From the NCBI GenBank assembly GCA_026706455.1, contig JAPOYS010000116.1:1-33096 (forward strand): a stretch of 33,096 nt of DNA, read 5' to 3'. A model generated the notes under the pieces. It saw only the letters and a list, made by a program, of their open reading frames with translations. It searched no databases and had not been told where the DNA came from. A program made the translations under genes and the position numbers. This document shows, in pieces, positions 24,833 to 32,601 of the stretch (position 1 is the first letter of the stretch; the number at the start of each line of letters is the position of its first letter). Source of the stretch: Chloroflexota bacterium. GTDB taxonomy: Bacteria > Chloroflexota > Anaerolineae > Aggregatilineales > Phototrophicaceae.

Positions 24833-25780
24833 CTACAAGGTCCGCAGGAAAAAGTCGCGCGTCGCCTCCAGCATCGCCGGCAGATATGCATGGGCGACGC
24901 CTTCGTAGAGCACGACCTCCAGCTTGTCGGCCGCGCCCAGATCAGCATAAATCTTCCGCGCGAAATCCATGACTTTGTGAATGCCCGAAAGGGGCGAGAG
25001 CGGATCGCTATCGCCGGTCAGGATCAACTGATGGCGCGGCGCGGAGGCGGCAACGATATGCTCCATATCCAAGCCGGCCGCCAAGACGCCCGGCACGTAG
25101 TAGTAGATGCCATGCCCGGCGTAGGCGCCGGCGTCGGCGAAATCGCGGTAACGGGTCATCTGCGAGATGGGAACGACCGCCTTGACCGACTCGTCAAGCG
25201 CGCCCACCCAGGTACTGCGCGAGGCGCCCAGACTCATGCCGGCCGCGCCAATTCGGTCGCTATCGACTTCGGGCCGGCTGCGCAGGTAAGCCAGCGCCGT
25301 CAAGTCATCGTGCAGCATCATGCCCCAGAGCGTCTTGCCCTGCCACAAGAAATGCTTGAACAGCGACAGCTCCGTCGCGCCGCCGCTCTCGCGCTCGCCC
25401 GCCGGTCCCTGACGCTCGCGCTGGCCAAAGCCGTAGGCGTCAATCGCCAGCACGATAAAGCCAGCGGAGACTAACTCCAGCCCGGGCGCGTAGCCATTCT
25501 CGCGGATCTGAAGCGCGGCCTCCTTGCCGAGATGATACTTGCCGCCGTGCTCGTGGTGATAGAGCACGGCCGGCGCCGGATACTCGATTCCGCTTGGCAG
25601 CAGCAAATAGCCGTACACGGTGTCGCCGATCGCGTTGGCGAACTCGAAATGTTCCAGGATGCAGGTATTTTCGTCGCGAGCGGAAATGAGCGTTGCCTCC
25701 GGCCTGAACGGCGCCGGGATATCCCCAAGCAGCTCCCACATCCGGCGCCGCGTTGCTTTTGCGTCAAAAGTCAGTCCCAT
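24833..25780 (-). CDS. Alpha/beta hydrolase, acetyl xylan esterase/dienelactone hydrolase-like
   Basis: This predicted cytoplasmic esterase has 315 residues and no signal peptide. Features: HHEHGGKYHLGKE in the oxyanion region, IDAYGFGQRE, nucleophile elbow GMSLGAS (Ser173), Asp247/249 in TGDSDPLSP and His287 in EGVAHAYLP, a complete Ser-Asp-His triad. Such enzymes (Abhydrolase_7/acetyl xylan esterase-like) deacylate sugars or hydrolyse small esters. ATG 25780 is used because it overlaps the dehydrogenase stop by 10 bases (ATGGGACTGA), a coupled arrangement; the longer frame to 25852 would overlap far more. As the last gene of the importer 3 operon it may remove acyl groups from the imported compound; that role is inferred from position only. 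Confidence 0.87.
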   Translation of the reverse strand: MGLTFDAKATRRRMWELLGDIPAPFRPEATLISARDENTCILEHFEFANAIGDTVYGYLLLPSGIEYPAPAVLYHHEHGGKYHLGKEAALQIRENGYAPGLELVSAGFIVLAIDAYGFGQRERQGPAGERESGGATELSLFKHFLWQGKTLWGMMLHDDLTALAYLRSRPEVDSDRIGAAGMSLGASRSTWVGALDESVKAVVPISQMTRYRDFADAGAYAGHGIYYYVPGVLAAGLDMEHIVAASAPRHQLILTGDSDPLSPLSGIHKVMDFARKIYADLGAADKLEVVLYEGVAHAYLPAMLEATRDFFLRTL

Positions 25781-26757
25781 TCGATTAGCATCCCCAGCGC
25801 GTCTGTGTCCCAATTCGCCAGCTGCGCGTATGCGCTCTGAAACTCTCGCCAATTATAGCGATGTGTGATCAGCGGCGCTGTCTGAACGCGACCGCGCGCC
25901 AGCAGTTGCAAGCCCAGCGCGTACTCGCGACGCGCCGTCCAGCAGCCCGGGCTGCTGTCATGAAGCGGCTGATTGCTTTCGTGCGCGCCGATCACCAGCA
26001 GCCCCTTCCGATGCACATCGCGATAGAAGTTTAGGTCCTGCGTGTTGCCGCGCGCGCTGCCCAGAAGCACGACGCGTCCCCCCGCCGCCGCCAATTGGAA
26101 GGCGGTCGCCACCGCGGCCGGCGCGCCCGTCGCCTCAATGACGACATCGGCGCCATTGGCGGCAAGCAAAGCGCGCAGATCCCCCGCCAAGCATTCATCA
26201 TTCACGAGCGTTTCATCGGCGGCGATTTCCTGCGCTAAAGCCAGCCGCCACGGATCCAGATCAACGCCGACCACGGGCAGGCCGCCCGAAAGCTGCGCCA
26301 AACGCATCGCCAGGTTGCCGACCAAGCCCGCGCCCAAAACAACCACTGACTCGCCCAGCTCAATCCGCGCCTTGCGGACGCCCTGCAACGCGATCGCGAG
26401 CAGCGCAAAGAAAGCCGCTTCCTCATCCGCAAGCTGAGGCGGTACTGGCGCGCAAACGCCCCCGTCAACCAGCGCATAAGTCTGATGCGCCGCGCGGCAG
26501 ACCACTCGGTCGCCGGTCGTCAGCGAATACACAGCGTCGCCGACCGCGATGACCTCCCCGACAAAACTGTAGCCGGGGAAATACGGGTACTCCGGATTCG
26601 TGTTCGCAAGATTGAGGAAGAAGGCGCGTTCCGTGCCCGGGCTGATTAAGCTGCTCAACGCGCGCAGCAGGACTTGCCCCGGGCCCGGCGGTGGCGGATC
26701 GTACCACTCCAAGTCAACTTGCCCGGCGGCGCTTACGACGGCGCGCTGACCGCGCAT
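25771..26757 (-). CDS. Medium-chain (MDR) zinc-type dehydrogenase homologue without usual zinc ligands
   Basis: This 328-residue NAD(P)-dependent dehydrogenase has a GroES-like N-terminal half (VSAAGQVDLEWYDPPPPGPGQVLL, then LISPGTERAFF) and a Rossmann half with VLGAGLVGNLAMRLAQ and GVDLDPWRL. In place of the catalytic Cys-GTD of alcohol dehydrogenases it has Ser-PGTE, and the four-Cys structural zinc lobe is missing; the threonine dehydrogenase/BchC-like branch is similar. ATG 26757 shares one base with the permease stop (TGATG), indicating coupled translation; the frame upstream to 27048 is a shadow of the permease gene. It lies between importer 3 permeases and the hydrolase, consistent with oxidation of the imported polyol or sugar. 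The substrate is unknown. Confidence 0.88.
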   Translation of the reverse strand: MRGQRAVVSAAGQVDLEWYDPPPPGPGQVLLRALSSLISPGTERAFFLNLANTNPEYPYFPGYSFVGEVIAVGDAVYSLTTGDRVVCRAAHQTYALVDGGVCAPVPPQLADEEAAFFALLAIALQGVRKARIELGESVVVLGAGLVGNLAMRLAQLSGGLPVVGVDLDPWRLALAQEIAADETLVNDECLAGDLRALLAANGADVVIEATGAPAAVATAFQLAAAGGRVVLLGSARGNTQDLNFYRDVHRKGLLVIGAHESNQPLHDSSPGCWTARREYALGLQLLARGRVQTAPLITHRYNWREFQSAYAQLANWDTDALGMLIEWD

Positions 26758-27833
26758 CACTTCATTCCCGTCGTGGCGATGCCAGTCGTGATGAAGCGCT
26801 GCAAGAAGGCGAAAACCAGGGTGATCGGCAGCAGCGTCACCACGGTCATCGCCAACACATAATGCCATTGGATCTGAAGCTCGCCCTGAAAGGCGTTCAA
26901 GCCAACCTGCAACGTGAAATAATCGTTCTGGCTGAGCACGATCAGGGGCCAGAGGAAATCGTTCCAGCGCCACATGACCGAGAAGATCGCCAGCACGGCC
27001 AAGGCCGGGCGCGCCAGCGGCAGAATGATGCGCCAATAAATATGCCACTCGCTGGCGCCGTCAATCCGCGCGGCGTCCAACAATTCGTCCGGTATGGTCA
27101 GCATGTACTGCCGCAGCAGAAAGATGCCGGTCGGCGTGGCCGCGCCGGGGATAATCACGCCCCAGAGATTATTCTTCCAACCGATGCTCGTGATCACCAG
27201 AAAAACCGGCACCAGGATCACCGTGATCGGAATCATGAGCGTGGAGATGAAAAGCACGAAGATCGCGTCGCGCCCCTTGAACCGATACTTGCTGAGCGCG
27301 AAGGCGGCCATGCTGTTGATGACCAGCGTGATTACCGTCGCGACCGTCGTCACGATTACGCTATTTTTGAGATAAGTGAAGAAGTCGAAGTTCTCCAGCT
27401 CCACCAGCGGATCGAGATAATTCTCCCAAGCCAGCCGCACCTCTTCGACCGGTTCCCGCTGTCGGATGTTGACCTTGATCGTCTCGGCGGCGGGATTGGC
27501 CGGATCGACCATCTGCGCTTCAATGCCGACGCGCCGAACTTGCGCCAACTCGCGCAGGCTGCCGTCTCCCAGCGTCACCTTGAAAAGCGGCAGCGGCTTA
27601 TCATAGCCTTCGACTTCAACCTGCACCTGCTGATAGGGCAAAAGCGGCGGCGGATACTTCACCAGTCCCGCCTGCGTCTTGAAGGAGGACGCGACCAGCC
27701 AAAGCACTGGACCAAACATCAGGATCGTGCCCAAGGTCAGATACAGGTAGGTCAAGACATCGGAGAGGTCAATGCGCGCCCCGCCGCTGCGCTTCAGCAG
27801 GAATTGCGAAATGCTGATTCTGTCCGCCGGCAT
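26757..27833 (-). CDS. CUT1 ABC transporter permease, MalG type with extra loop domain (importer 3)
   Basis: This permease subunit has 358 residues, about 75 more than usual. TM1 covers about 28-50 and ends VLWLVASSFKTQA. A soluble stretch of about 62-134 follows (charged and beta-rich: VQVEVEGYDKPLPLFKVTLGDG, IKVNIRQREPVEEV) before the standard AWENY and FFTYLKNSVIV segment. The remaining five TM segments and the EAA loop LLDAARIDGASEWHIYWRIILPLARPA are normal, ending FLQRFITTGIATTGMK. The insertion would face the outside, next to the docking site for the binding protein. AGGAT lies 8 bases before the ATG, 11 bases after the MalF-type stop. The next gene starts on its stop codon. Confidence 0.93.
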   Translation of the reverse strand: MPADRISISQFLLKRSGGARIDLSDVLTYLYLTLGTILMFGPVLWLVASSFKTQAGLVKYPPPLLPYQQVQVEVEGYDKPLPLFKVTLGDGSLRELAQVRRVGIEAQMVDPANPAAETIKVNIRQREPVEEVRLAWENYLDPLVELENFDFFTYLKNSVIVTTVATVITLVINSMAAFALSKYRFKGRDAIFVLFISTLMIPITVILVPVFLVITSIGWKNNLWGVIIPGAATPTGIFLLRQYMLTIPDELLDAARIDGASEWHIYWRIILPLARPALAVLAIFSVMWRWNDFLWPLIVLSQNDYFTLQVGLNAFQGELQIQWHYVLAMTVVTLLPITLVFAFLQRFITTGIATTGMK

Positions 27834-27844
27834 AAACGAATATC

Positions 27845-28885
27845 CTAAGCCAGACTCGACTGATTGCCGACGCGCAACTGCAGCAGCGTCAAAATGAGCA
27901 GCGATATGCCGAGCACCATCGAAGCGGCCGCCGACAACCCAAATAGCTGAATCTGGTTGGAAAAGCCGGTTGTGTAAATATACTGCACCATCAACTGCGT
28001 TCGCGTGCCCGGTCCGCCGCCGGTCAAAACGAAGATATGGTCGAACATCTGCACCGCGCGAATCAGCGATAGCACTAGCACAACAAACATCGTCGGCATT
28101 AGCAGGGGCAAGGTGACAAAGCGGAAATCCTGCCAGGTGTTCGCGCCGTCAATCGAACTCGCCTCGTATAGCTCCGGCGGTATCGATTGCAAGCCCGCCA
28201 GCAAGATCAAGGTATAAAAGCCCATCAGCGCCCAAACGCTGACGAAGACCACCCAAAACATGGCCCAATTGGTATCGAGCAGCCAGCGCCGGCTCTCCCC
28301 GCCAAATATCTCGACAATCGCGTTGAGCACGCCTTCGTGCTGCAGCACCCATTTCCAGATCAAGGCGACCACCACCGGCGACAGCAGCACCGGGTAAAAG
28401 AATACGCTGCGGAAAAAGCCGCGCGCTACAATCCGCCGATTGAGCACCAAGGCGGTGGCCAGCGAAAACAGCACGATGCCGCTCACCTGCAGGATCACAT
28501 ATTGAATCGTGTTGAAGATGCCGCGCCAGAATAGGTCTTCCTGGCAGCTGTTGGGCGAAAGAAAATCTTCGCAGTCAAAGAGATTCTCGAAATTGCCCAA
28601 GCCAACGAAGGGACGATCGGCCGGGAACAGCTTGGTGCCGCCGGTCATCGCGTAGTAGAAATTGAGCAGCATTGGGAATAAGACAAAAATGCCAAAGATG
28701 AGCAGGTTTGGCAGCACAAAAATATAACCCATCCGGTCGATGCCGACGCGGCGCTGAATGGGCGTCAGGACGCGGTCGACAGCCGTGACCAGCAGAAGCA
28801 GGAATGAACGCGCAACCGGGTCGAAGAGACCGAGCAAGCGAGTGGTTGGTTTACTTTGGACTGCTGAACGTTGAGAAGTTGTCAT
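27845..28885 (-). CDS. CUT1 ABC transporter permease, MalF type (importer 3)
   Basis: This partner permease has 346 residues, with a longer N-terminal extension (about 50 residues with an amphipathic or hydrophobic stretch FLLLLVTAVDRVLTPIQRR) before the usual MGYIFVLPNLLIFGIFVLFPM. It has GLGNFENLFDCEDF and a loop with two further Cys-rich positions (CEDFLSPNSCQED), which could form a disulfide outside. The EAA loop is PELYEASSIDGANTWQDFRFVTLPLLMP, followed by the signature DHIFVLTGGGPGTRTQLMVQYIY. The ribosome site before ATG 28885 is weak, and a stem-loop lies between it and the binding-protein stop. Confidence 0.94.
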   Translation of the reverse strand: MTTSQRSAVQSKPTTRLLGLFDPVARSFLLLLVTAVDRVLTPIQRRVGIDRMGYIFVLPNLLIFGIFVLFPMLLNFYYAMTGGTKLFPADRPFVGLGNFENLFDCEDFLSPNSCQEDLFWRGIFNTIQYVILQVSGIVLFSLATALVLNRRIVARGFFRSVFFYPVLLSPVVVALIWKWVLQHEGVLNAIVEIFGGESRRWLLDTNWAMFWVVFVSVWALMGFYTLILLAGLQSIPPELYEASSIDGANTWQDFRFVTLPLLMPTMFVVLVLSLIRAVQMFDHIFVLTGGGPGTRTQLMVQYIYTTGFSNQIQLFGLSAAASMVLGISLLILTLLQLRVGNQSSLA

Positions 28886-28930
28886 CGCCGACGGCTTGAA
28901 CGGGGCAAGCTGTGTTTTGAGGTTGGCGGA

Positions 28931-28965
28931 GCAGGCAACCGGTCCAGTTCTGACGGATTGCCTGC
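28931..28965 (-). promoter_or_regulatory. Stem-loop between binding protein and permease genes (importer 3)
   Basis: GCAGGCAA pairs with TTGCCTGC (8 perfect pairs), and CCG/CGG can extend the stem past one unpaired base. There is no T tract, so it is better seen as an RNA-stabilising or partially terminating hairpin inside the operon. It is not a copy of the other repeat families. Confidence 0.55.
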
Positions 28966-28995
28966 CACATTTACTTCAGCAAAACGCGAACGGAC

Positions 28996-30276
28996 TTAGC
29001 CCGACACCTCAGCCAAAGCGGTGTCGACATCGTCCTGAATCCGCTCAATCGCCTCATCCAGCGTCAACTCGCCGACCATCGCCTGCGTCAAGCGGTCGCG
29101 GGTGGCATTGAAGACATTGCGATTGTAGGCGTAGGCTTGCAGGTCAAAAGCCGTCTGTTCCAGCGTGCCAACTTGACCGACGAAGACGCCCAGGGAATCC
29201 TTCGCCAATTGCAGGTCCGTGTCGAAGTCAACGCCGGAGGCCGACAATCCGGCGTGCGCCGGGATGAAGAGCGTACGTGCCGCGAACTCGCCCAGCACTT
29301 CCTGGCTCGCCAAATATTCCATCACGCGCGTCACTTCTTCCGGATGCTCGGTCGCGCCGATGCCGACCAATGCCGCGCCGCCGGGCATGCCCGTGCAGCC
29401 GCCCGGACCGCAGGGATTCGGGACCGTCTGCCAGTCGAAGGCGTCGCCGATCTGTTCGCTGAATTGCCCGACTTGCCAACTGCCGGACATATAGAAGACC
29501 AGCTCGGCGTTGGCGAACTCTTCGTTGGCGCCGGCGTAGCCTTCGCTCAGGGGCCACATCTCCGGGTGCATCGTGCCATCGAGATGCCAGTTGACGAAGA
29601 GCTCAGCCATGTTGCGGAAGCCCTCATCCATGACCGTTGGATGACCCATGTCGTCGAAGTACTGCGCGCCCATGCTGATGGCGGGACCGGCGAAGCGGTG
29701 ACCGCTGCGGTCCATCGCCATCGGGTAGGGGATCTCCAGCGTTTCGGCAACAGCGATCGAGGCGGCCGCCCACTCTTCCCAAGTGACCGAATCAGACATA
29801 TCGCTGGGCACATCAATGCCAGCCTGCTCGAATAGCGTCCGGTTGATGAAGGGACCGGTGATCGTCAATTGCGTCATGAAACCGGGGATGCTGGAATCGT
29901 CATCTCCGAGGCGCTTCCAATTGAGGAAGGGACCGAAGTTGTCTTCCCAATACGCCGGATCGCTCAAGTATGGGGTCATGTCCAGATAGTATTGCGCCAA
30001 GCCGCCGAGATCGGTGACGCGCGCCATATCCGGTCCCTCGCCGGCCGCCAGGTCCAGCGGCAGGTTCTCCAGGATCGCGCTGTAGGGCACGGTGTCAATC
30101 TCAACGCTGATATCGGGATTGTCCGCTTCAAAGCGATCGAGCAAGTCACGCAGGACTTCGCCCTCATTGCCGTCGTTGTACCAGCGAATCCGCAGCTCGG
30201 TCATGTCTTGCGCCATCGCCGGCAAAGCCGACGCAAGCAGAACGAGGATTACAAGGTAAGCTAGAACTTTGCGCAT
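28996..30276 (-). CDS. Extracellular sugar-binding protein, MalE type (importer 3)
   Basis: This 426-residue binding protein begins MRKVLAYLVILVLLASALPAMAQD, a Sec signal peptide cleaved after AMA, with no lipobox. The mature part has LRIRWYNDGNEGEVLRDLLDRFEADNPDI, GPDMARVTDLGG, GSWQVGQF and GGAALVGIGATEHPEEV, all family 1 features. ATG 30276 has GGAG 8 bases upstream; the longer frame to 30474 would start upstream of the predicted transcription start, so it is rejected. A near-perfect promoter (30424-30452) leaves a 5' leader of about 140 bases. It heads the operon of two permeases, dehydrogenase and hydrolase. A Cys pair in NPCGPGGCTG may form a disulfide. The ligand is unknown. Confidence 0.94.
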   Translation of the reverse strand: MRKVLAYLVILVLLASALPAMAQDMTELRIRWYNDGNEGEVLRDLLDRFEADNPDISVEIDTVPYSAILENLPLDLAAGEGPDMARVTDLGGLAQYYLDMTPYLSDPAYWEDNFGPFLNWKRLGDDDSSIPGFMTQLTITGPFINRTLFEQAGIDVPSDMSDSVTWEEWAAASIAVAETLEIPYPMAMDRSGHRFAGPAISMGAQYFDDMGHPTVMDEGFRNMAELFVNWHLDGTMHPEMWPLSEGYAGANEEFANAELVFYMSGSWQVGQFSEQIGDAFDWQTVPNPCGPGGCTGMPGGAALVGIGATEHPEEVTRVMEYLASQEVLGEFAARTLFIPAHAGLSASGVDFDTDLQLAKDSLGVFVGQVGTLEQTAFDLQAYAYNRNVFNATRDRLTQAMVGELTLDEAIERIQDDVDTALAEVSG

Positions 30277-30423
30277 GGTGTGTTCTCCAAGGCTAGTGAA
30301 ACGATAACGGAAAATGATGTTTGCAACTGGACGGGCGACAGTGCGATCGACAACGGCAGAGGCGAGCCTGTACGGCTTCGGTCCGTCAGACCCACGCTCA
30401 CAATCCAGCGAAACAGCCGCATG

Positions 30424-30452
30424 ACTATAAAAGAAGGAACTGAAACTGTCAA
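30424..30452 (-). promoter_or_regulatory. Sigma70-type promoter of the importer 3 operon
   Basis: On the minus strand TTGACA (30452-30447), a 17-base spacer and TATAGT (30429-30424) form a strong housekeeping promoter. Transcription should start near 30416, giving a leader of about 140 bases in which I see no recognised riboswitch. Confidence 0.75.
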
Positions 30453-30502
30453 GCAAAGCGAATGTTAAGAGCAATCCAGGGGCGCGGCGCCAGCGTCAAA
30501 AT

Positions 30503-30530
30503 TTGGTTCACTCTGAATCATCGCTATAAT
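30503..30530 (+). promoter_or_regulatory. Likely promoter of the VOC gene
   Basis: A perfect -10 TATAAT (30525-30530) with a weak -35 TTGGTT (30503-30508) 16 bases upstream lies 37 bases before the VOC start codon. Confidence 0.45.
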
Positions 30531-30566
30531 CTCACGCATGTGAACTGAATATCTAAGGAGACCGCA

Positions 30567-30989
30567 ATGCCAATCGGTGACAAGAACCAAGTAGTGGCCG
30601 GCTTAGGCACGCACCATATCGCCATCCAGACCACGGACTACGAAGCCTCGCTCGCCTTTTACACCGAGGTCATGGGCATGACCCAAGTCGTCGGTTTTGA
30701 AAATCAAGGCCGCCGCGCCTTAATACTCGATATTGGCGATGGCAGCCACATGGAATTGTTCGAGCCGATACCCGGGACGCAGCCCTCCAATGACGCGACT
30801 GGCAACGTCGTCTTCCATTTCGCGCTGCAGACCACCGACATCGAGTCGGCGCTGGAACGCGTCCGCGCCGCCGGCATGGAAATCACCGTCGAGCTGACAA
30901 CGGTTCAAATGGGTCCGCTAAATATAACGCTGGCTTTCTTCAAAGGACCCAGCGGCGAGGTGGTCGAATTCATCCAGGTTAACGAGTGA
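30567..30989 (+). CDS. VOC (glyoxalase/bleomycin resistance/dioxygenase) family protein
   Basis: This 140-residue cytoplasmic metalloprotein of the vicinal oxygen chelate superfamily has two beta-alpha-beta-beta-beta modules. The four expected metal ligands are present: His17 (THHIAI), Glu63 (HMELFEP), His84 (VVFHFAL) and Glu134 (GEVVEFIQ). This fits the glyoxalase I/methylmalonyl-CoA epimerase-type site with two His and two Glu, but the substrate cannot be assigned. AAGGAGA lies 7 bases before the ATG, a strong ribosome site, and a TATAAT promoter is close upstream. It is convergent with the Rieske gene (3 bases between stops) and divergent from the importer 3 operon. Confidence 0.9.
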   Translation: MPIGDKNQVVAGLGTHHIAIQTTDYEASLAFYTEVMGMTQVVGFENQGRRALILDIGDGSHMELFEPIPGTQPSNDATGNVVFHFALQTTDIESALERVRAAGMEITVELTTVQMGPLNITLAFFKGPSGEVVEFIQVNE

Positions 30990-30992
30990 GGG

Positions 30993-31349
30993 CTACAGCT
31001 CGACATAGATGCCGTCGTCGCGGATGACGACCGGGAAGCGCTTGAGCCGGCGCCGGTCCGTCAGACATTGACCGCTGTGAAGGTCGAACTCCCAGCCATG
31101 CCAGGGGCAGCGCAGTATCTGGTTTTCGCGGCCCCAGATGAATTCACCCGGCTTGGACGGCAAGGTCGTTCCAGTGACCTTGCCCAGACAGACCGGCGCG
31201 AAAGCGTGCGGGCAGATATTCAGCACAGCGACAATCTGCGAGCCCGTATTGAATACACCGATCGACCGCCCCTCGGCGCTGATGATCCGGCGCTCGCCCG
31301 CCACCAGCTCGCTCAACTCGGCAACGAACAGTTCCGCCTTAGCCGACAT
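30993..31349 (-). CDS. Rieske [2Fe-2S] ferredoxin-like protein
   Basis: This 118-residue single Rieske domain has ligand pairs Cys46-x-His48 (ICPHAFAP) and Cys81-x-x-His84 (RCPWHGWEF), so a [2Fe-2S] cluster with two Cys and two His is expected. Small proteins of this kind pass electrons to ring-hydroxylating or related oxygenases. ATG 31349 overlaps the amidohydrolase stop by 11 bases and has GGAGG 9 bases upstream; the longer frame to 31385 is not needed. It is co-transcribed with the amidohydrolase. The oxygenase partner is not in the window. Confidence 0.92.
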   Translation of the reverse strand: MSAKAELFVAELSELVAGERRIISAEGRSIGVFNTGSQIVAVLNICPHAFAPVCLGKVTGTTLPSKPGEFIWGRENQILRCPWHGWEFDLHSGQCLTDRRRLKRFPVVIRDDGIYVEL

Positions 31350-32418
31350 CTTGGCGCGCCTCCAGCTTGAAGACCTCCAGCGCATTGCGGTACATCACGG
31401 CATCGCGCAGCGCTGGCGGCAGCTGGCGCAGGGCGAAATCGGGCGTATCGCCGTCCCAATGCGGATAATCGCTGGAGAACATCAGCATCCGTTCCGCGTC
31501 AAACATTGCCAGCACCTGCTTGAAGTGGCTGCTGTCCTCCGGCTCTTCAATTGGCTGCGTCGTCAGAACAATATGATCCTGAATGATCTCGCTCGGGCGG
31601 CGCGTCAGCCAGGGCGTGGTTGAGCGCAGCGCCTTCCAGTTCTTGTCCAGCCGCCACATCAGAGCCGGCAGCCAGGCCACGCCCCCTTCGACAAAGACAT
31701 ACTTCAGCGTGGGAAACTTCTCGAAGACGCCCTCGACCACCAGGCTGACGAGTTGCGTCATATAGGATGTCGCCAGCAGCGTATGCCATTCCAGATAATT
31801 GGCGACCAAGCCGGCCGTACCGCCCGAGCCGGCGATGCCAACACCCTCCAGCCCGGGATGAATCGCCACCGGCAAATCGTATTCAACCGCCGCTGCATAG
31901 ATCGGATGGAAGTAGCTGTGGCCTAGCGGGAATGGCGAGCCGCTGACCAGCAGCACCTGGCAAACCCGCGGATGCGCGCCCAGCCGATGAATCTCCCGCA
32001 CAGCCAATTCGATATTGCTGAAAGCCACCATGATCGACGCCAGGTAGCGCTCGTCCACGGGCAGCCAATCTTCCACAAAATGCGTATTAACCGCCGTCAG
32101 CGCCGCCGCCGAGTAATGCGCGTCGGGCGAGACGCAGTGCTCCATCGCTTCCATCGGATTCAGCACGGCGTAATCGATGTCATACTTGTCCAGAAAGTGA
32201 GTCGCCATCGTATCCGGCTGACGTTCGATGCGCCGCCCGTCTTCAGTCACAGCATCCGATTTCATCACGCCGTTGGGATTGTAAAGATTGGGATGTCCGG
32301 CGCCGTGATCCCCGCGCAGATAGCGCGTCCGCCAAGGCTCATCCAAGTACTCAGCCACCTGCTCATGCACCGGAACCGGATGCAAATCCGTATCGATTAT
32401 CATCTTTGGCTTGGACAT
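31339..32418 (-). CDS. Amidohydrolase family 2 (ACMSD-like) metal-dependent hydrolase/decarboxylase
   Basis: This 359-residue TIM-barrel enzyme belongs to the Amidohydro_2 group, which includes aminocarboxymuconate-semialdehyde decarboxylase and related decarboxylases. Metal-site candidates are Asp9/Asp11-x-His13 (IIDTDLHP) in place of the more usual His-x-His, His187 (AIHPGLEG) and Asp317 (SSDYPHWDGD), with a Glu at 244 (FVEGG). It has no signal peptide. The 11-base overlap with the Rieske gene suggests a shared pathway, for example breakdown of an aromatic or related ring compound; that is inference. A perfect 17-base palindrome stands 30 bases before the ATG and may be its operator. Confidence 0.9.
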   Translation of the reverse strand: MSKPKMIIDTDLHPVPVHEQVAEYLDEPWRTRYLRGDHGAGHPNLYNPNGVMKSDAVTEDGRRIERQPDTMATHFLDKYDIDYAVLNPMEAMEHCVSPDAHYSAAALTAVNTHFVEDWLPVDERYLASIMVAFSNIELAVREIHRLGAHPRVCQVLLVSGSPFPLGHSYFHPIYAAAVEYDLPVAIHPGLEGVGIAGSGGTAGLVANYLEWHTLLATSYMTQLVSLVVEGVFEKFPTLKYVFVEGGVAWLPALMWRLDKNWKALRSTTPWLTRRPSEIIQDHIVLTTQPIEEPEDSSHFKQVLAMFDAERMLMFSSDYPHWDGDTPDFALRQLPPALRDAVMYRNALEVFKLEARQDVG

Positions 32419-32447
32419 ACGCCGCCCGCCTGACTATCGCGACAATC

Positions 32448-32464
32448 GAACTATAACATAGTTC
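32448..32464. promoter_or_regulatory. Perfect 17-bp palindrome, candidate operator
   Basis: GAACTAT-AAC-ATAGTTC has 7-base perfect arms and a 3-base centre. It lies 30 bases before the amidohydrolase start in the 183-base gap to the divergent carbamoyltransferase. The size and symmetry suit a dimeric repressor. No regulator gene is adjacent in the window. Confidence 0.5.
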
Positions 32465-32601
32465 CAGCGTTCTCATTGGCTGAGCCGCCATGCTGATTGT
32501 GGAATGCGATTACAATCTCTTGTAGTCTTGACTGTCTGCTCATTGGCATAGAGTCGAGCTGGCGCCCAGCGAAACACAGCGCAGGAAAGGGAACAAAGCC
32601 A

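Noticed and set aside
26691..27848. 385-codon plus-strand open frame opposite the MalG-type permease
   Set aside because: Composition is Arg/Gln/Asp/His-rich as expected from antisense reading of membrane-protein codons; no signs of a real gene.
30277..30474. N-terminal extension of the importer 3 binding protein
   Set aside because: It would begin upstream of a strong promoter and place the signal peptide internally; ATG 30276 has a good ribosome site.
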